A stretch of 64,000 nucleotides of DNA from Apus apus (taxonomy: Eukaryota; Chordata; Aves; Apodiformes; Apodidae). A model generated the notes under the pieces. It was not told the origin of the DNA, did not search any database, and saw only the letters and a program-made list of their open reading frames with translations. Where the stretch lies: contig NC_067289.1 of NCBI RefSeq assembly GCF_020740795.1, positions 24,354,608-24,418,607 on the forward strand, given 5' to 3'. Below, piece by piece: positions 41,201-54,809 of this stretch; position 1 is the first letter of the stretch; the number at the start of each line of letters is the position of its first letter. Made by a program: the position numbers and the translations under genes.

Positions 41201-44200
41201 AAAGGTAACAGGAACTCTTTTTGGGAACAGTGAAAGGTGTTTGAGACTTTCAGGTATTTTATATGTTATGTAACTTTCTCCATTTAAAGGAAACAAAACA
41301 GCACTTCAGTGCTCTTGCTAAAGTCAGCAGAAAGAAGGGTTAGTGTTGACAGATTTGGAATATGGTGGAGCTCCTGCTTCTGAGCAAGGTAAAGCAGAGA
41401 AAACTCCATTGCTTTTTCTTCCTTGCTGCTTCCACTCCTGAAGAATTTTTCTACACCTGGAAGGTTGGTTGTTTTGTTTTCCCAAAAAAAACCCATAGGT
41501 AGAGTCAAAGCATGTTCACCCACATGCAGAATACCTGAGTCATGTACCACAATAAATGTTACCAGCTCTGGAGTTCAGTCTGGTGTTGTATGGATGGTGG
41601 CAAGAGCACATATGTAAGAAGAGGTTACAGCTCCTGTAGCACAGTATTTGGCAGCTCTGTGTGGCTGAGCATGCAGAGAGGTGCTGATTCAGGAAGGTGA
41701 ATGCTGAGGAAGAGAAACCAGAGATGGTCTCACTGCTGCTGTGCAGTTTTACTCCAGAATTAGAGGGGAGGAGATACTTATTAAAATCTGTATGTAAACA
41801 CACTTTTTAAAAAATAATTGTCCATAGTGGGAGCTGCATTAATCCCTTGTGAAAATAAGCTTTTGGGTACATTTAAATATCCGTGTGTAAGTACTACAGT
41901 AAGATGATGGTTCTTGTCAGTAGGTGCTGGGCAGCTCTCTGGGCTGATGCTGAGTGGCCACAGGCCATGCTGGGTGTGGGGGATGTGAGCAGCACTGGTG
42001 GAACACAGGAACAGACTGAGACCATCCCCCTGTGAAATGCTGGAGCTTGGATTCTCTGCACAATTTTAACTGCTGCCTCATCTAAACTTCTTCCTGATTT
42101 CTTCCCAATTACTGGTCCATAGGACCTGTATTTCATTCTTTCTGCACTTGGTGCTCACTGAATAAAATATAGTAATGCAAATGCATGATGGACTGGGAAT
42201 GTGAATCTATTTGTTGTTCTCCTTGTGTTTTCAGGAACATCAGTCTACATAAAATCAATGGGCTCATCCCAGAGTTATGTTAACATTAAGCAGGACAAGG
42301 TCAGTGCCTTGGATAACTCAGGATATTCTGTCTGAGTAACAGCAGAACAAACCTTTCTAAGACAATATAATTACAAATAAGTAAGAACAGTTAGAGATAA
42401 ATAACTTGCAGAAGGGATATACATTTCAATACTCAAAGGCCATGACTACCCATTTATTTTCTAGTAGCTAAATTATTCACATATTAGACAACTTTAAAAT
42501 AATTTTTGCACTTTGTCTTGTCATATCAGCCTTTTGCAGCCTGTCTTTTGTGGGTATCCTGCATGCAAGATCAAATCCAAGCCTCAGGGGCCTGTGGCAG
42601 GATTTTACTTAAGCTGCAGCATGAGTGCAATCCCTTAGGATTCTGCGAGCCCAACCAGCTCTTGCTTCTGTGCTATCACATGCAAGCTGTGTAGCAAAGG
42701 GCCAAGTTCTAGCCAATTAAATATTTGCATTCTGAGGATGGATTGTTTGCTTGTTTGTGACACTTGGCTCTGCTTTACAGTCAAACCATCAGAGACCTCT
42801 TTCTTCATGATCATGGGGCCATCTCCAGCACCAGGGGTTGATTTTCCCCACTCTAGATGAAACCCTTTTTATTTGTGTATGTAAGTAAACCAAACTCTCC
42901 TGCTGGGGGTGTGAGATGTTTTTCAAGAACTTTTTGCAAACCAGTCTATCCCAGTTCCCCTGCAAGAATGTTTCTTTCCACAGGAATTTCCCAGCAGGTG
43001 CACTTTTGCCCAGTGCTGTCCAGCCACCAGCATTGCAGACTGCTAGTGTGAACAAAGCCCCCCAAACTCCAGCTGCCCAAAGCAGAAATTAAACACTGAA
43101 GTACCAAGTACTGGCATCTTTGGGTTACAACTCCAGTGTTAGAGCTTGTGTCTGGGAACTAAGGTTATTAATAATAATAAAAAAAAAGATTAGGCATGCT
43201 TTTAAATCGAACTTGGGACTTTGTTTTTTATGATGATTTATCTTTTCAGATGCCCTAATCTAAGACATGTGTCAACAAGAAAGAAAATTAGGCTACCTCT
43301 TAAAACAATAAAAGCTGCTTTACAGGTTTCCCTTCCTGCTTTTTTTTTTTTTTTTTGCTTGGAGGTGAAATTGCTGAAAATAATTTGAATATTGCTTCAT
43401 GGCTTTAGAAACTGAATTCTAGTCATTTTATTCAAAGCAGGCTTGAGCTGTCCCATGGCCTCTAAACAGGAAGGCATTTCCACAATGCAACTGGATGCTT
43501 CAATTCAAATATGTAGAGAAATGAGTACTATGTTAAAATCACAGAACAGCAAATTATCTCCTGTTCTGGAATACTGGGAACTGATGAGATGATAATGCAG
43601 GATCCCTTCAACTCACAGTGCCAGCTGGTGGTGACACTCATGTAACCTAGTACAAGTGCTGTTTAAAATACAGAATGTTTAGCCTGAGGAGTTTCTGTTT
43701 GATCTGCAGTGCCCTTTGGTTATGCCTACAGGGTGGCTGGCCTAGGTGGTAAGGCTGCCTGACACCTCAGGAGGTGTGGAGCTTTGGTCCTTCTGTTTAA
43801 AACTGGCCCTCAATACCAGTGGGGTGCCTTCAGAAATGGTGTCTATGTCAGAGCAACACAGGATTCTTGTATCCCCTTGACTGAGCAGCTAGTTTAAGCT
43901 GGCTTTTTTTTCCTTCCCTCCTATGTTTTCCTTTTATAAATTATGCATCTAGAATTGCATTAGGTTGCCAAGATGCCCCTCGTGTCTGCTGCATTTCCAA
44001 GACAATGGAGAAAGTCTCTGGGTAGATCAAATGCAGTGCAAGTGTGTTTCTGGTGAGGACAGGGGCTGTAATTTGACTGCTTGTCTTTCACTTATCTTAG
44101 CCTCTGTCATTCCTTTGGAGACCACACAGCCTCTGCATGAAGGCAGCTTGAATTCTTGCTGGTAGTGCAAGGAGTCCCATGACAGGGCTGTGAGCACCTG

Positions 44201-46580
44201 GGGATGGGATTATCCTCTCGTGCCACGAACAGGAGGAATGGAAAGCTGGCTGCTAGAACTTGGGGATGGAGCTGAATGGAAACATCATCCCCAGGCTGAG
44301 AAGGTTTAACAAGGGCTTTGATAAAAATCGAAAGGTCTGCTCCTTATTTTAATTACTTCATACTTTATTCATGGATCCCTCCAAGAAAGCAATGCCTAGT
44401 AACTGCTAGTGGTCAGTCTGCAGCCTGGTGAAACTGGTATGTGTATCAGTATAATCATCTTGGGGAAACTTTTTCCTGGTTTTGTCTTAAATGCTCACAG
44501 GAAAGACTCCAGCCTTGCAGTTGCTCTGTGCAGCAGTCATGCTTAATAGATATTTACCCAAGAAAGGTATGAGTTTAGCTAGCATTGGTATAACCCCAGT
44601 GTAAATACCATAATCCTAGATAGCATGAGAGGGCCCTTCTCTTTTCCTTTCAATTATATAGGAAAGGGCTTCACCTCTTCATTGAAAAATGCTGTTCTTT
44701 TTGCAGAGGTATAAATAGAGACATTTTTGGCTCCCAGTGAGTCACAGATAGCCAGCTGTGCCATTTTTATTATAGGCTTTGCAATATTTACAAGGCTTTA
44801 AAGGCCTCTCTTGAGTTCTGCCTTGAAATAAATTATCTGAAAGGACTTATCTTCCATTCATGCCAGGACAGAAACTAGTGGTGGCCTTTCTCCTTAGCCT
44901 GTACCCTTGCAAGTAAAGGTGTTCACAGCAGAGACAGTCACTGACAGAGTTAAAATGGAAAGGATCTGCCCCCCAAAAGCATTTTAGGTGGCCTCTTGGT
45001 CTAGAAGATGTAGTTTAGGAGATATGGAGAAGATGGAAGTGAAGAAAACTGTTCAAGGGCAGGTTGGATGGGGCTTAGAGCAATCTGATCTGGTGGGAGG
45101 TGTCCCTGCAGGTGAGCCTTCCCAAGGAAGAAGGAGCAAAACTCTACCTTACAGTGTCTCCAGATGGTGAGATGTAAGCTGGCCTGGCAGGATGCTCCAT
45201 TTGCAACATACCATGGGAATGTGGAACCTTAACAACTGGCAGCACGCATGACCTAAAGGAAGAAAGATGGAGAAATACAATCCATCAAGGTGTGTGCACT
45301 AAACAGTGCATCTGCTGAACAAAAATTTTACACATCAGTGACCAAAGTAAAGCTGTTACAAAACAAATCAGGGATCCTTTTACTGTCCCTTCAGTAAATA
45401 CCCACATATCACCAGAACACACTGCACAGCCTCCAGAGGCAGTAAACCATGGGATATTGTAATATTTTTGGCCTATACTAGTGTTCCATCATTACTTTTA
45501 TTACAGACTGCAATTTTCCAGTGATACCTTAGCATTTGTTGCCTTGAGGGTCAGAAAATTTCTGTTGCCCAAAACTCACTGCAGACACGAAAGACTTAAA
45601 GGAACATGAAACATCCAAGCATCTCTGGGCCTGGTATTTTAGGCAACAAAAGCATAGAACAAAATGGTAGATTGGAAGGTTTTCCAGCAGGACTAAAATC
45701 TCCTGTGTTCCCTTTTACTCTGAGCTGACCTGGTCAGCATGTGTGTCCTTAAACTCAACCCCTAAAATAAAGGAATCCCTCTGTGAAGCCTCCTACAGTT
45801 CCCTATCCTTCTGTCACTGTATTTTCTCTAGACATATGTTTTTTTAGCCTGCATGTAACAATTACCTAAAATGCTGAAAAGCAATTTTAGCAAAAATCAG
45901 TGAAAGGCAAAACCCATGTCCTAGTTAATACTTGCTCAGTCATTCTGTGTGGAGATGGGAACAATGAATGCATAAAGGTGTTACCTGAGAGGAAAATCTT
46001 CCCTAGACTTGTAACTTCCATTAAATACCCTTTTAATCTGTAACGTATCTTATTTCTTTGAAATGAGCTGAAAAAACTTCCTAGGTTATTTGAGATTACT
46101 TTTTTCCCCTCCCTTCCATAGCCTGTCTTTTCTTTATTCCCAACAATTACAAAATAATAAAAGTTGTTATCAGAAGCAAGCAGAGGAGTTTTTACAGGGC
46201 AGTTCTTTTAATCTCATCTTTATGCCAGAGCAGATGAGTCTGCCATCCATATTTATGGAAGCTGACCCAAAGCCTTCCTTTTAAATGCATATCTCCCTAA
46301 ATTCCTGTGCCTTTGTAAGCTAATGCAGTTTTAATTCCTACTGCAGAATGAATAGCAAAACACAGTCATAATCAGAACGTGGGAATTGCAAGTGCCCAAG
46401 TGATCCAGCTTCAATAACTGCAAGCTGGAGCTAAAGGTTCTCTTCCTCTTCTCCAGGGCAGCAGAGGCTGGTGGTGGCATCGATCTGTTATTTCTGTTTG
46501 AACTTTGTTTTATGTAAATACAACTTGAAATGACAGTCACTGCATCATTTTCTAGTTCCAGATCTTTCTTTCCACTGCAG
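38291..46580 (+). other. SPTSSB: Predicted first intron of SPTSSB
   Basis: About 8 kb lie between the CpG island and the SPTSSB coding exon, with no recognisable gene. A 151-codon minus-strand frame at 40841-41296 has no known domain and is within chance expectation. A small double hairpin lies at 40105-40133 and a 17-base T run at 43340-43356. Confidence 0.45.
40105..40133. repeat. Two overlapping, mutually exclusive inverted repeats
   Basis: cccctag (40105-40111) pairs with ctagggg (40121-40127), and aagatacc (40112-40119) pairs with ggtatctt (40126-40133). Each is perfect, and they share bases so cannot form together. Confidence 0.6.
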
Positions 46581-46640
46581 CCATAACCCAGACTTCTCTA
46601 TCATTACAGGTCATCATCTCCCAATCACAGGAAGCTGAAG

Positions 46641-46883
46641 ATGGATATTAAGCGTGTGAAGGACACTCTCTATTGGCTGTACTACCAGTACCTACTGATC
46701 ACCTGCAGCTACGTGCTGGAGCCCTGGGAGCAGTCCATGTTCCACACCATCACGGTGACTGTTTTTGCCATGGTGGTGTACACAGCCTACGTCTTTGTCC
46801 CCATCCACGTCCGCCTGGCTTTGGAGTTCTTCTCCCAGATATTTGGAGGCCAGCCCGAAAGCCCCGTTTCCATCGTGAACTGA
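46641..46883 (+). CDS. SPTSSB: Serine palmitoyltransferase small subunit B
   Basis: SPTSSB is a small ER membrane protein that binds the SPTLC1/SPTLC2-3 heterodimer, activates serine palmitoyltransferase and shifts it toward longer (C18) acyl-CoA, giving C20 long-chain bases. The 80-residue product (human 76) carries the family core: a WLYYQY motif at 12-17, LEPWE at 26-30, then a hydrophobic segment with MVVYTAYVF and [11 protein letters not shown]. Residue 25 is valine, the residue reported to distinguish subunit B from A and set its acyl-CoA preference. The N-terminus MDIKRVK matches the family start, and the ATG has a strong context (A at -3, G at +4). The whole coding sequence is in one exon. 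Two possible 3' splice sites precede it (ending 46580 and 46609). The extra four residues relative to human lie at the C-terminus ([12 protein letters not shown]). Identification is firm. Confidence 0.96.
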   Translation: MDIKRVKDTLYWLYYQYLLITCSYVLEPWEQSMFHTITVTVFAMVVYTAYVFVPIHVRLALEFFSQIFGGQPESPVSIVN

Positions 46884-47760
46884 ACTTGCCCGAGTAGTGA
46901 TGAGCAGCTCCTGCAACTTGTGAAATGCAGTGTCTTCTTCAGTTTTGTGTATTTATTCTGTAGCAGTCTGGAAGTCGTCCCGTTGGCTTGCTTACTCACC
47001 ACAGCCAAGAACTAGAATAATGCACTGAGCACGGGCTGCACAGGCCCTGGGAAGGGAAACACAAGCCAGCTTTTGCTGGGTGATAAAGAAACACATCACC
47101 TGGAATGCCATGTTTGCCCAGTATCCCACCATCTCCCACTTTCAGCACCCTAATTTAATCCCACTGGCACCTACGAAACAGCAAAGGCTGTTTATGAGGG
47201 CTGGGTGGAGGGGTACTACAGTCATTACACCTACAAAGAAGTTCTGCCAGCAGAGTGCAGTGACAAAACATGCCTTCTTTGACCCAAGTTTGAGAGGATA
47301 AGGAGATGAGTGTCACACAGCGTGATTTGAGTACTCTTAACTGGCTGGTTATTGACTTCTGTTTTTTTAATGGAAGGAGAGGTAATTAGAAGAGAAAGTA
47401 ATAGGAACATGAACTTGAATCCGACTTTTTTGCATCTCAGTTGCTGCATCTGAGTGTAGATGGTCAAAGATAGTAAAAAAAAATATAAAAATGCTGTAGA
47501 CAATCTTGCAGTTTACTGAAAATGACAGAAACAAACAGAAATAGCTCTGCTTCAGTGCACTCCTGACTTCTCTGGGAAAAAAAAAATAAGACATTTTCTT
47601 TCTGCTCCCATTCACCAAGGCAAGCAAAGTGCATGTCTGCACAAAAGTAGGAAGATGATCCAGAAAATAGACTGAAAGTAATATTTTAATCACTGCAGGG
47701 AAGTCTGAATGCTTCAAGAGGTCTTCTTTATAAAGAATAAATTAGATTTGTTATAATTGC
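46884..47760 (+). other. SPTSSB: SPTSSB 3' untranslated region
   Basis: This non-coding sequence runs from the TGA stop to just past an AATAAA at 47736-47741. The right limit is approximate. Confidence 0.55.
47736..47741 (+). terminator. SPTSSB: SPTSSB polyadenylation signal
   Basis: A canonical AATAAA is followed within 30 bases by a G/T-rich stretch (cctgtggggagtttcttg), the usual downstream element. It lies 0.85 kb after the stop codon. Confidence 0.6.
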
Positions 47761-50700
47761 CTGTGGGGAGTTTCTTGAACAATGGAGGGTTTGTTTGTTT
47801 TCACTCTACACCTAAATCAAATGTTAATGCCAAACCCTAAGTTGCTGCTATACAGTGCATGTATCTAACAGCTGATGCTACTGTGATTACAAGTGAGAGG
47901 TGCAAAACTTAAATAGCTTTCAAATTATGTAGGCACACTTAGAGGATTAACAAAAACCCTCTTAACCTCTTTATCAAGCTGCAGTGGGGTCCTGCACGCT
48001 TAAAAGAAGATAGTTTATTTGGAAACTAAGACATGTTTTGAATGTTGATGTGTCTGCAGGTTTTTTTCATGAAAAAAATAAAATTTCATTCTCAGAAACA
48101 ACATTTCAGTGCCTGACTCAGCTCTCCTGTGTTTTCTGTTTGTTTAGAAATACCCTGGGTGTGTGGGGGCCAGGCCGACACTGTGGCAGACAGACTATTG
48201 TGTTGTGGAGGTTTTGGGGCCAGGTTTCAGAGCCCCCTAAATGGAGCCTTGAGTGGACTGCAATGTTCATCTTCATTAGTGCTCCAGCCTGAGACCTCTC
48301 CTCTCTCTGATGGTGGTGGTGGGGGAAGTAAAAACCAAAAAAAAAGACCAGAAACTTCATTGAATATTCTGCTCCATGGAGCTGTTCACAAGGTCCTGAA
48401 GGACCTAGCAATTGTTGCTTGAACCAAAATACTTCCCAATATCCTATACTCAAAAGATGTTAATTTTTAACTAGATGTGTAATGATGGCATCTTCTCACC
48501 AGTACTGCTTCCAATAACATCTTATGTTTTAATTTCTCAAAAAGGTTATTTGTTCCCAATGGCATCAAACACAACTGACCTGCTTTTAGGAATACAAGGA
48601 AAAACAATTTCTTATAGGCACATAAAGGCTGAGTGTCATATCTTAAGGAGCACACACCCCAATATAATGTTGTTATTTAACTTAAAGCAAACAGAATAAG
48701 CAAACAACTTTATTCAGGAAGAGGGAATTATCATTGACCTCTCATGGTGGGATTCCTGTAAAGCACTTTGCTTCCTTATTATTCCTCTTATCTTTGTTTA
48801 GCTTTGTGGGAGGTTCTCCGAAGATGGAGGAAAACAGCAACATTTTCTCTTTGGGAGGGTCCCTGCAGCCTCATTTAAGTGAAAATAGTTTTTTGTGTGT
48901 GCATTCTTCAGCTGCTTTGCTAAATTTTAATGTTTGAGGGCAAGAGGTATTCACTAGGAAGGAGACAGCTGAAAACAACCTCTCTCTGCTAAAAAGCCTT
49001 TTGCTATTTTTCCTCACTCCTCCTTTCTACTAGAAAAGCTGAAATAACTCCAGCTACTCCATATTCAGAATAAGTGCAGCCCAGCAGGAGATTTCAAAAC
49101 ATTTTGGCACACAGCAGTGAACAGAATCGTTTTTTCCCCAGCTGAAAGAGAGGAGGTGGGTTACCACTTCTGACAGCTTGAGACCACACTGCAACTTGGA
49201 CAAAGTTTTGAAACACTTTTCCTGGTAGATGAAGCTGTTCATACCCAATGGAAAGAAGTTCTCCTCAGGGTATATCTGCACGTACATGGAAGAACTGTTG
49301 GCTGTAACAGCAACAGGCTGCAGGAGGAGGGTGGCATTTCAGAGTGCTGCCGTAACACCAGCAGACAGCTCCACATGTGCAGCACATGGGCAACAACTCC
49401 CTTGAGAAGGGTTAAGTGTGGGGCTCTCCATAAAACACCTTGGCAGGGCACTCTCTTCTCCTGCTTCATTATTATTCCATGTTCACTGTAGCTAATTGCT
49501 CCATTATTCCCCTCTGCTAATTGTAGTTCAGGCTGAGCACAGCAGCTGGGCGTTTTTACACCCAAAGAAAAGCAAATGACAGGACTATGTTAAGAGTAAG
49601 CAGAACCAATAATCGAAGAGTGATAAATGAAACAAAAGCAGAAAGGGACATGAACCAGTTCCAGCTTCACTCACCCTGAAAGTACAAAGGCATCATTAAA
49701 TTAAGTGCTGAGAAATTTTTGAGCTCAGCTGGCCAGCACCATATCTCCCTTGTTTAAAATTCTTTTGCTTTAATTTGGTTTAATCCAAGCTACCATTTAT
49801 CCTGTCGGAAAGGTTTTCTGGCCCATTTCATGGCTTGCCCCCCAAATCTATCAGCAAGGGCCACTACACATGCACATGTCCAGACCATGAACCTCCAGAA
49901 GCTTCTTCCTGAAGCCCCTCCAGGCAGCCTCCACACAAGACCAATAAAAAAATCTTCCCAGGGACCTTTTCCTTACCAGTGGTCTTGCACAGGAAACATA
50001 GGGATCAGCAGCACCACCAGTGACTGCACATCTAGCAGGCTTATTTCTAAGTTATTTTGGTACATTCCTTTTACCACATGAATTAAAATGCAAAGCTTGA
50101 AATAGAGTAGCAGCAATTTTTAGCTTGGAGGGTCATCAGTGAGGTGCAGACATCTCTGATGATCGGCTGCCAGCTGAACTCAGCTTATGTGAGCAGTGAC
50201 TAAATGTAGTGCTAACTTCTTTGAAGTGTGATAGTCCCTGGCCTCTTCATGCCCCCCAGAGGGCCTCAAAGTGGCTCCCTCCTGACCACTTACTCAAAGA
50301 GAAAGCTCTGTTTCCGTCCTTTCTCTTGATCTTCTTAGAAAAGCCTTACAAAATAGGCCAAGGTGGTTGGTAGGGAAGTGCTGCCATTGCCAGCCCTACA
50401 CATCTTCAGAGCATCTGGGTCCAAACCAGTCACATGTAGAGACAGGCCACCATCTGGGTGTCCAACTTCAGCTACGTGGAATTCCTTGAAAAGTGACACT
50501 CTGTGGTCATGACGTTTTGAAATCTTAAGCATGTTCGAGTACCTTGTTTTTCCCCAAAGTTTTATTGCTGGTGTTATTTGGCCATCATTTAAGATTCTTA
50601 CTTCGGATGCAAATTCTGTTAAAAGTCAAGCTATTTTTTTCACTTACAGTGATTCATACAGTTATGGTTAAAGGTAAAAAGGCCCTAAAGTTCTTATCAA

Positions 50701-53700
50701 GTGAAAGATGTCATTAATATAAAGGCCCTTTTTAAAGAAACCCTCCAAAACAGCAAGTAGATATCATCAATCAATAGCACGCCAAAACCATCATGCATGA
50801 GGAATGTGCCTTCATGGAGATACCTCTTTGGAACTCTGCTACAAACAGAAATGGTATGTAAATTGAAGTCACGCTGATCTAAGTGGCTGGCAGTTTCTGC
50901 TGCCTTCCTAAAAGGAGCACAGCAGGGTGTAGGAACAGCCAGCAGAACCACCTGAGCTGCTCATCACCCTGGCACAGCACCAGGGGCTTTGCCAAAGCCC
51001 GATGGATTCTCACAGATGGATTTCTGCACCCTGGGGCAGAGACCTGGACAAGAGGTGTCAAGCTGCAGGTCAGAATTAAAGAAGAAAAGGCTAATTTTTA
51101 AAGGAAATACTACTGAACTCGTCATCACTTCCTCATAATCACACAAAATTATCAACATCAGCATCAAAAGCAGTGCTGCCCTCTCACAGTGCATGAGTCA
51201 GCCCCTACTCAAGTCATTTTAATTAATTGTTCCTAATATCAAACAGCAGCTGTAACAGCAACTCACTGATACCCACCATAAATTGCTGTTGCATGGAGCC
51301 CATTTCTCTCTGGTAACTCCAGCTATCTCCCTAGCCAAAACAAGATAATTAATTTAACTGGACTCCCTGTGTGCATCTTGGTATTGACAGCAGCTGAATT
51401 TGGTGATAAACCATGACAGAGTCACTCCTTTCTGGAGCATTGGTGGCCTTCTTCAGGACAAGAGAGCCTGTGGCAACAGGGTTGTAGGACAGCAGGAGAC
51501 ACCAGCTTCTTTTTTCTCCCTGCCCACAGCCCTGCTGGCAGCAACTGCCAGACCCCCTTGGAGCTGTGACTGCCCTTGATTAATCCTCTTTGGAAAGTGA
51601 TTTTTCTGTTGTTGCCCCAGATGGGATTGAGGGTTGGCCAAGAAGTGAGCAAGAGTTATATCAAACCCACCTGCTCTGAAGGAGTTTCTGTTGCAGACAC
51701 TGATCCCCAAAGGAGGAGGAGAACGGCCCCGAGATGGGGACCTGGCACACTGCATGAAAAAGGATGCACCACTTTGTCCTAGTGAGATTCCCACATCCTC
51801 TCCTACTAAACTTCCCAAACCAGGTGGACTCCTCATTATTTCCAGAAAGATACTGAGGTAGTCTGTCAGATGAAGGGGGTAGTGAAAGTGAAAAACTGGG
51901 GAATCAAGTAGAAAAACTAGATTGCTTCTGAAGTGCAGATCATCAGCTCCAGCCACCACAGCAAACTTCACCCAACGTGCAGCCCTCCTGCAAACTTGTT
52001 GCAGTCAAGAGAATCCAGGGAGTTAGAATTATTAAAATTCTTTTGGTAAAATAAACTACCTTAAATCTCAGGAAACTGAAATTCCGTGTTTGTCAGCTGA
52101 CAAAGAAGGGCAGATGCCTGTAACATCCAGGAGGTCCTCCAAAGGCTGGATCCAAGGACACAGCAACAGCACAGAATTCATCCCGTGACTCCAGCACCAA
52201 CAGCCAAAATGAAACAGGCTCCTCTTTACTATCTGTCCTTACACACAGGAAGGGAAACTCAGCCTGAACGAAATGAAGAAACCCTGGTTCAAAGCACGAT
52301 CAGTTTTGTCCTTAGTATGTTTATTCCTTACAGTAATTTTTTCCTGAATTTGAGGAATTCAAGTTATGAAAATATCTCCAGGCAACTTACATGGAAACTC
52401 CCCAGCTGTAGGGCTGTGAATCACAGGTGGAGGTAAGAATTAACTCTGAGAGTTAACATTTGTCATCATTGGTGTCTGCTCCACCCTTATTTCAGAGGCT
52501 GCTTTCAGTAGTTGCTACATCAGGACAGCTAAAGCTGATAAACCTGGCTGATTTTGGTGTGTCAGGAGTTGTTACCAGAATCACTGAGGCCTCCTCTGCA
52601 TTGGGAAAGAAGCTCTGAGCTAGAAATAGGCTGTAGGAATTGCTTCATGTGTTACCAGATGGAGATAAGGTAAAGCTCATTCTTTTGTCTTATTCTTATG
52701 TCTTTTCAGAAGGATCTGTATGAAAAAAATCAGATCCTGCTTTGCTTACAGTGCCTGAGCAAAAAGGGAGGAGAGGAGGAAAGGAAGGTAAATTGTGGCA
52801 GCATCAGGAATAGACATATTGTCAGCTAGGGTGCTATTTTCAGTTATTTTTTCTAACAGCTCCTATCTTTGCTTCATAACCATGGAGCAGATCAGAAATA
52901 TCTCACTATTTCAAGGTCATATTCAAGGATGAGCTACATGCCAGGAATCTTCATAAGCTTTAGATAGTTAAAAAATATAATATTAATAATAATAACAGGA
53001 AGGGATAATGCAGGTAAAACGTACATCAAGGAGTATTTGACACAAAACAAGAGAGTGCAGGCTGAGAATAAAGCACCCTGCCATCAGAGAGGACTGTGAC
53101 AGGATTGCAGCAATGTAACTAAAAGTCAGGGTGACAAGGCACATCCAACAGCCTCACCCATCAGACTGGCAGAGGAAAGAGCTTGTATCAGGTCTTTGCC
53201 TTCTCCACAGCCACAAATTGCACAAGAGAGAAGCCTGGTATGCACTAATTATCTGCCAGATGCACAGAGACTGAGTGATTTATGAAGTAAGTGCAGGAAA
53301 AAAAGATGGTGCAAACCGAGGAGGTGCATCCAACTCCGCACATCCTGGTGCCTTGCCCAGAGGAAGTACAGGACATACAAGGTGTCTGACTCAAGGTAAA
53401 TAATCCTCAGATCCCAAGAAGCCCTCTCCACATCACAAATGAGTAATTTTTCCCTGCCTTCCCAATATTTCTCCTCATATGGGAATAAAAGGCACAACCT
53501 GATGAAATCAAGGAGAACTAGACCCCTGTAAAGGTGTGGGTACCTAACATCTAGTGCTGTGTTCAGCTGTCCTTGCAGTCTCATGTGTCCTGTGGAGACA
53601 CATCAAGAAATGCTAAGTGCTTCCTGCATTGAAGGCTTTCACATCTGGCCACGTGTGACTCATTTTCTATCCAATAATCTGAGTATTTGGGTACCCAAAA

Positions 53701-53930
53701 GTTCTTCCTTACCACAGATACATTTTAGTGGCACCAAAATACCTCAGAGATCCATATCCAGTTTGGTATCAGCTTTCTATTCAGAATTACTGCGCCCTCT
53801 CAAATCCACCTCATCCAAACCTTGGCACAAGAACACAGGGTTTGGGCACTAAAATTAGCACCTCATTGCACCAGCCCTGGCTACCTGGCTTGTTTTTCCC
53901 AATAGATCTTCAATAACAAAACCAGCACTG

Positions 53931-53966
53931 CTTGTATAAATGCATATACTTGTATAAACGCATCTA
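53931..53966. repeat. 18-bp direct duplication
   Basis: cttgtataaatgcatata is followed at once by cttgtataaacgcatcta, three mismatches in 18. Confidence 0.8.
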
Positions 53967-54581
53967 CTCCTAAACAAATCATGAGCAGCAAGGATTCCTA
54001 CAAGCTCTGTGAGTGTCCACTCGCCAAAAGCAGCCTACAGCCAGTGCCTTTCCATGAAAGGTCTATCATACATGCAGAAAGTTTCTGTTTTGCAATGTTA
54101 TAGCTGAGCAACACCTGCAAAGACATCTTCTAACAGCGACGTTGTCAGCTCTCCGTGCCGTGCGTGTGCCAGCAGGATGGGAGCGGTGGAAATAAAAATC
54201 CAACCCACTAAAATTGCAACAGCCCTTCCTGAGAGCTTATCTTGATGCATCATGACAAAATGCATATACCAGCATAGAGGACTGTTGCAAGGGGGGGGAG
54301 GAAGAAAATAAAAATTAAAAAAAAAGGGTTAATCGTGTTTCTCAAACCTGCTACTTCAGCAATGCCAGGGTCACCATTGGTAAGATGTGTAAGATGTTAA
54401 AATGCTCAAATGCTCAAGTGAGTGGTCCAACAAAGCCCTGGGTGGGCAGAGTGTCCCTGCCCTCCTCCTTCCATGTTTTCCCTTCCTGACTGTTTATGCA
54501 ATTTTTCTTAATCAGTCCACACTCCCTGGCACAAACTACCTACGATCATGAAGGTTAGTTCTCAGGTTCTTTCTGTCCCAG

Positions 54582-54809
54582 ACCCCTTTGAATGGGACTG
54601 TTGGGCAGTCCAGCCCTGCCTCAGAGGACTATTCCAGTGATCCAAGGTTGGTGCAGTGGCTGCTGGAACATTATGGACAGGTTTTTAACAGACACAACAT
54701 GCAAAGTATTTTGGTCCGCCTGTCGCTATTCTCATATTCTCAATTAAGAGAACTCCAAGTGCCAATACCTGAAACTGTACATTCTGCTAAAATATATTCA
54801 TTTTACTGA
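54582..54809 (+). other. Candidate terminal exon, function unknown
   Basis: An open frame of about 75 codons follows a strong acceptor (ggttctttctgtcccag) and ends in TGA. It contains a segment DPRLVQWLLEHYGQVFNRHN that has the feel of a real amphipathic helix and recalls the last helix of RhoGAP domains, but I cannot place it in a family. No partner exon was found upstream. It may be chance, a pseudogene piece or a lineage-specific exon. Confidence 0.15.

Noticed and set aside
40841-41296. 151-codon minus-strand frame in the SPTSSB intron
   Set aside because: There is no recognisable domain. By a rough estimate a few frames of this length are expected by chance in 64 kb of this composition read in six frames.
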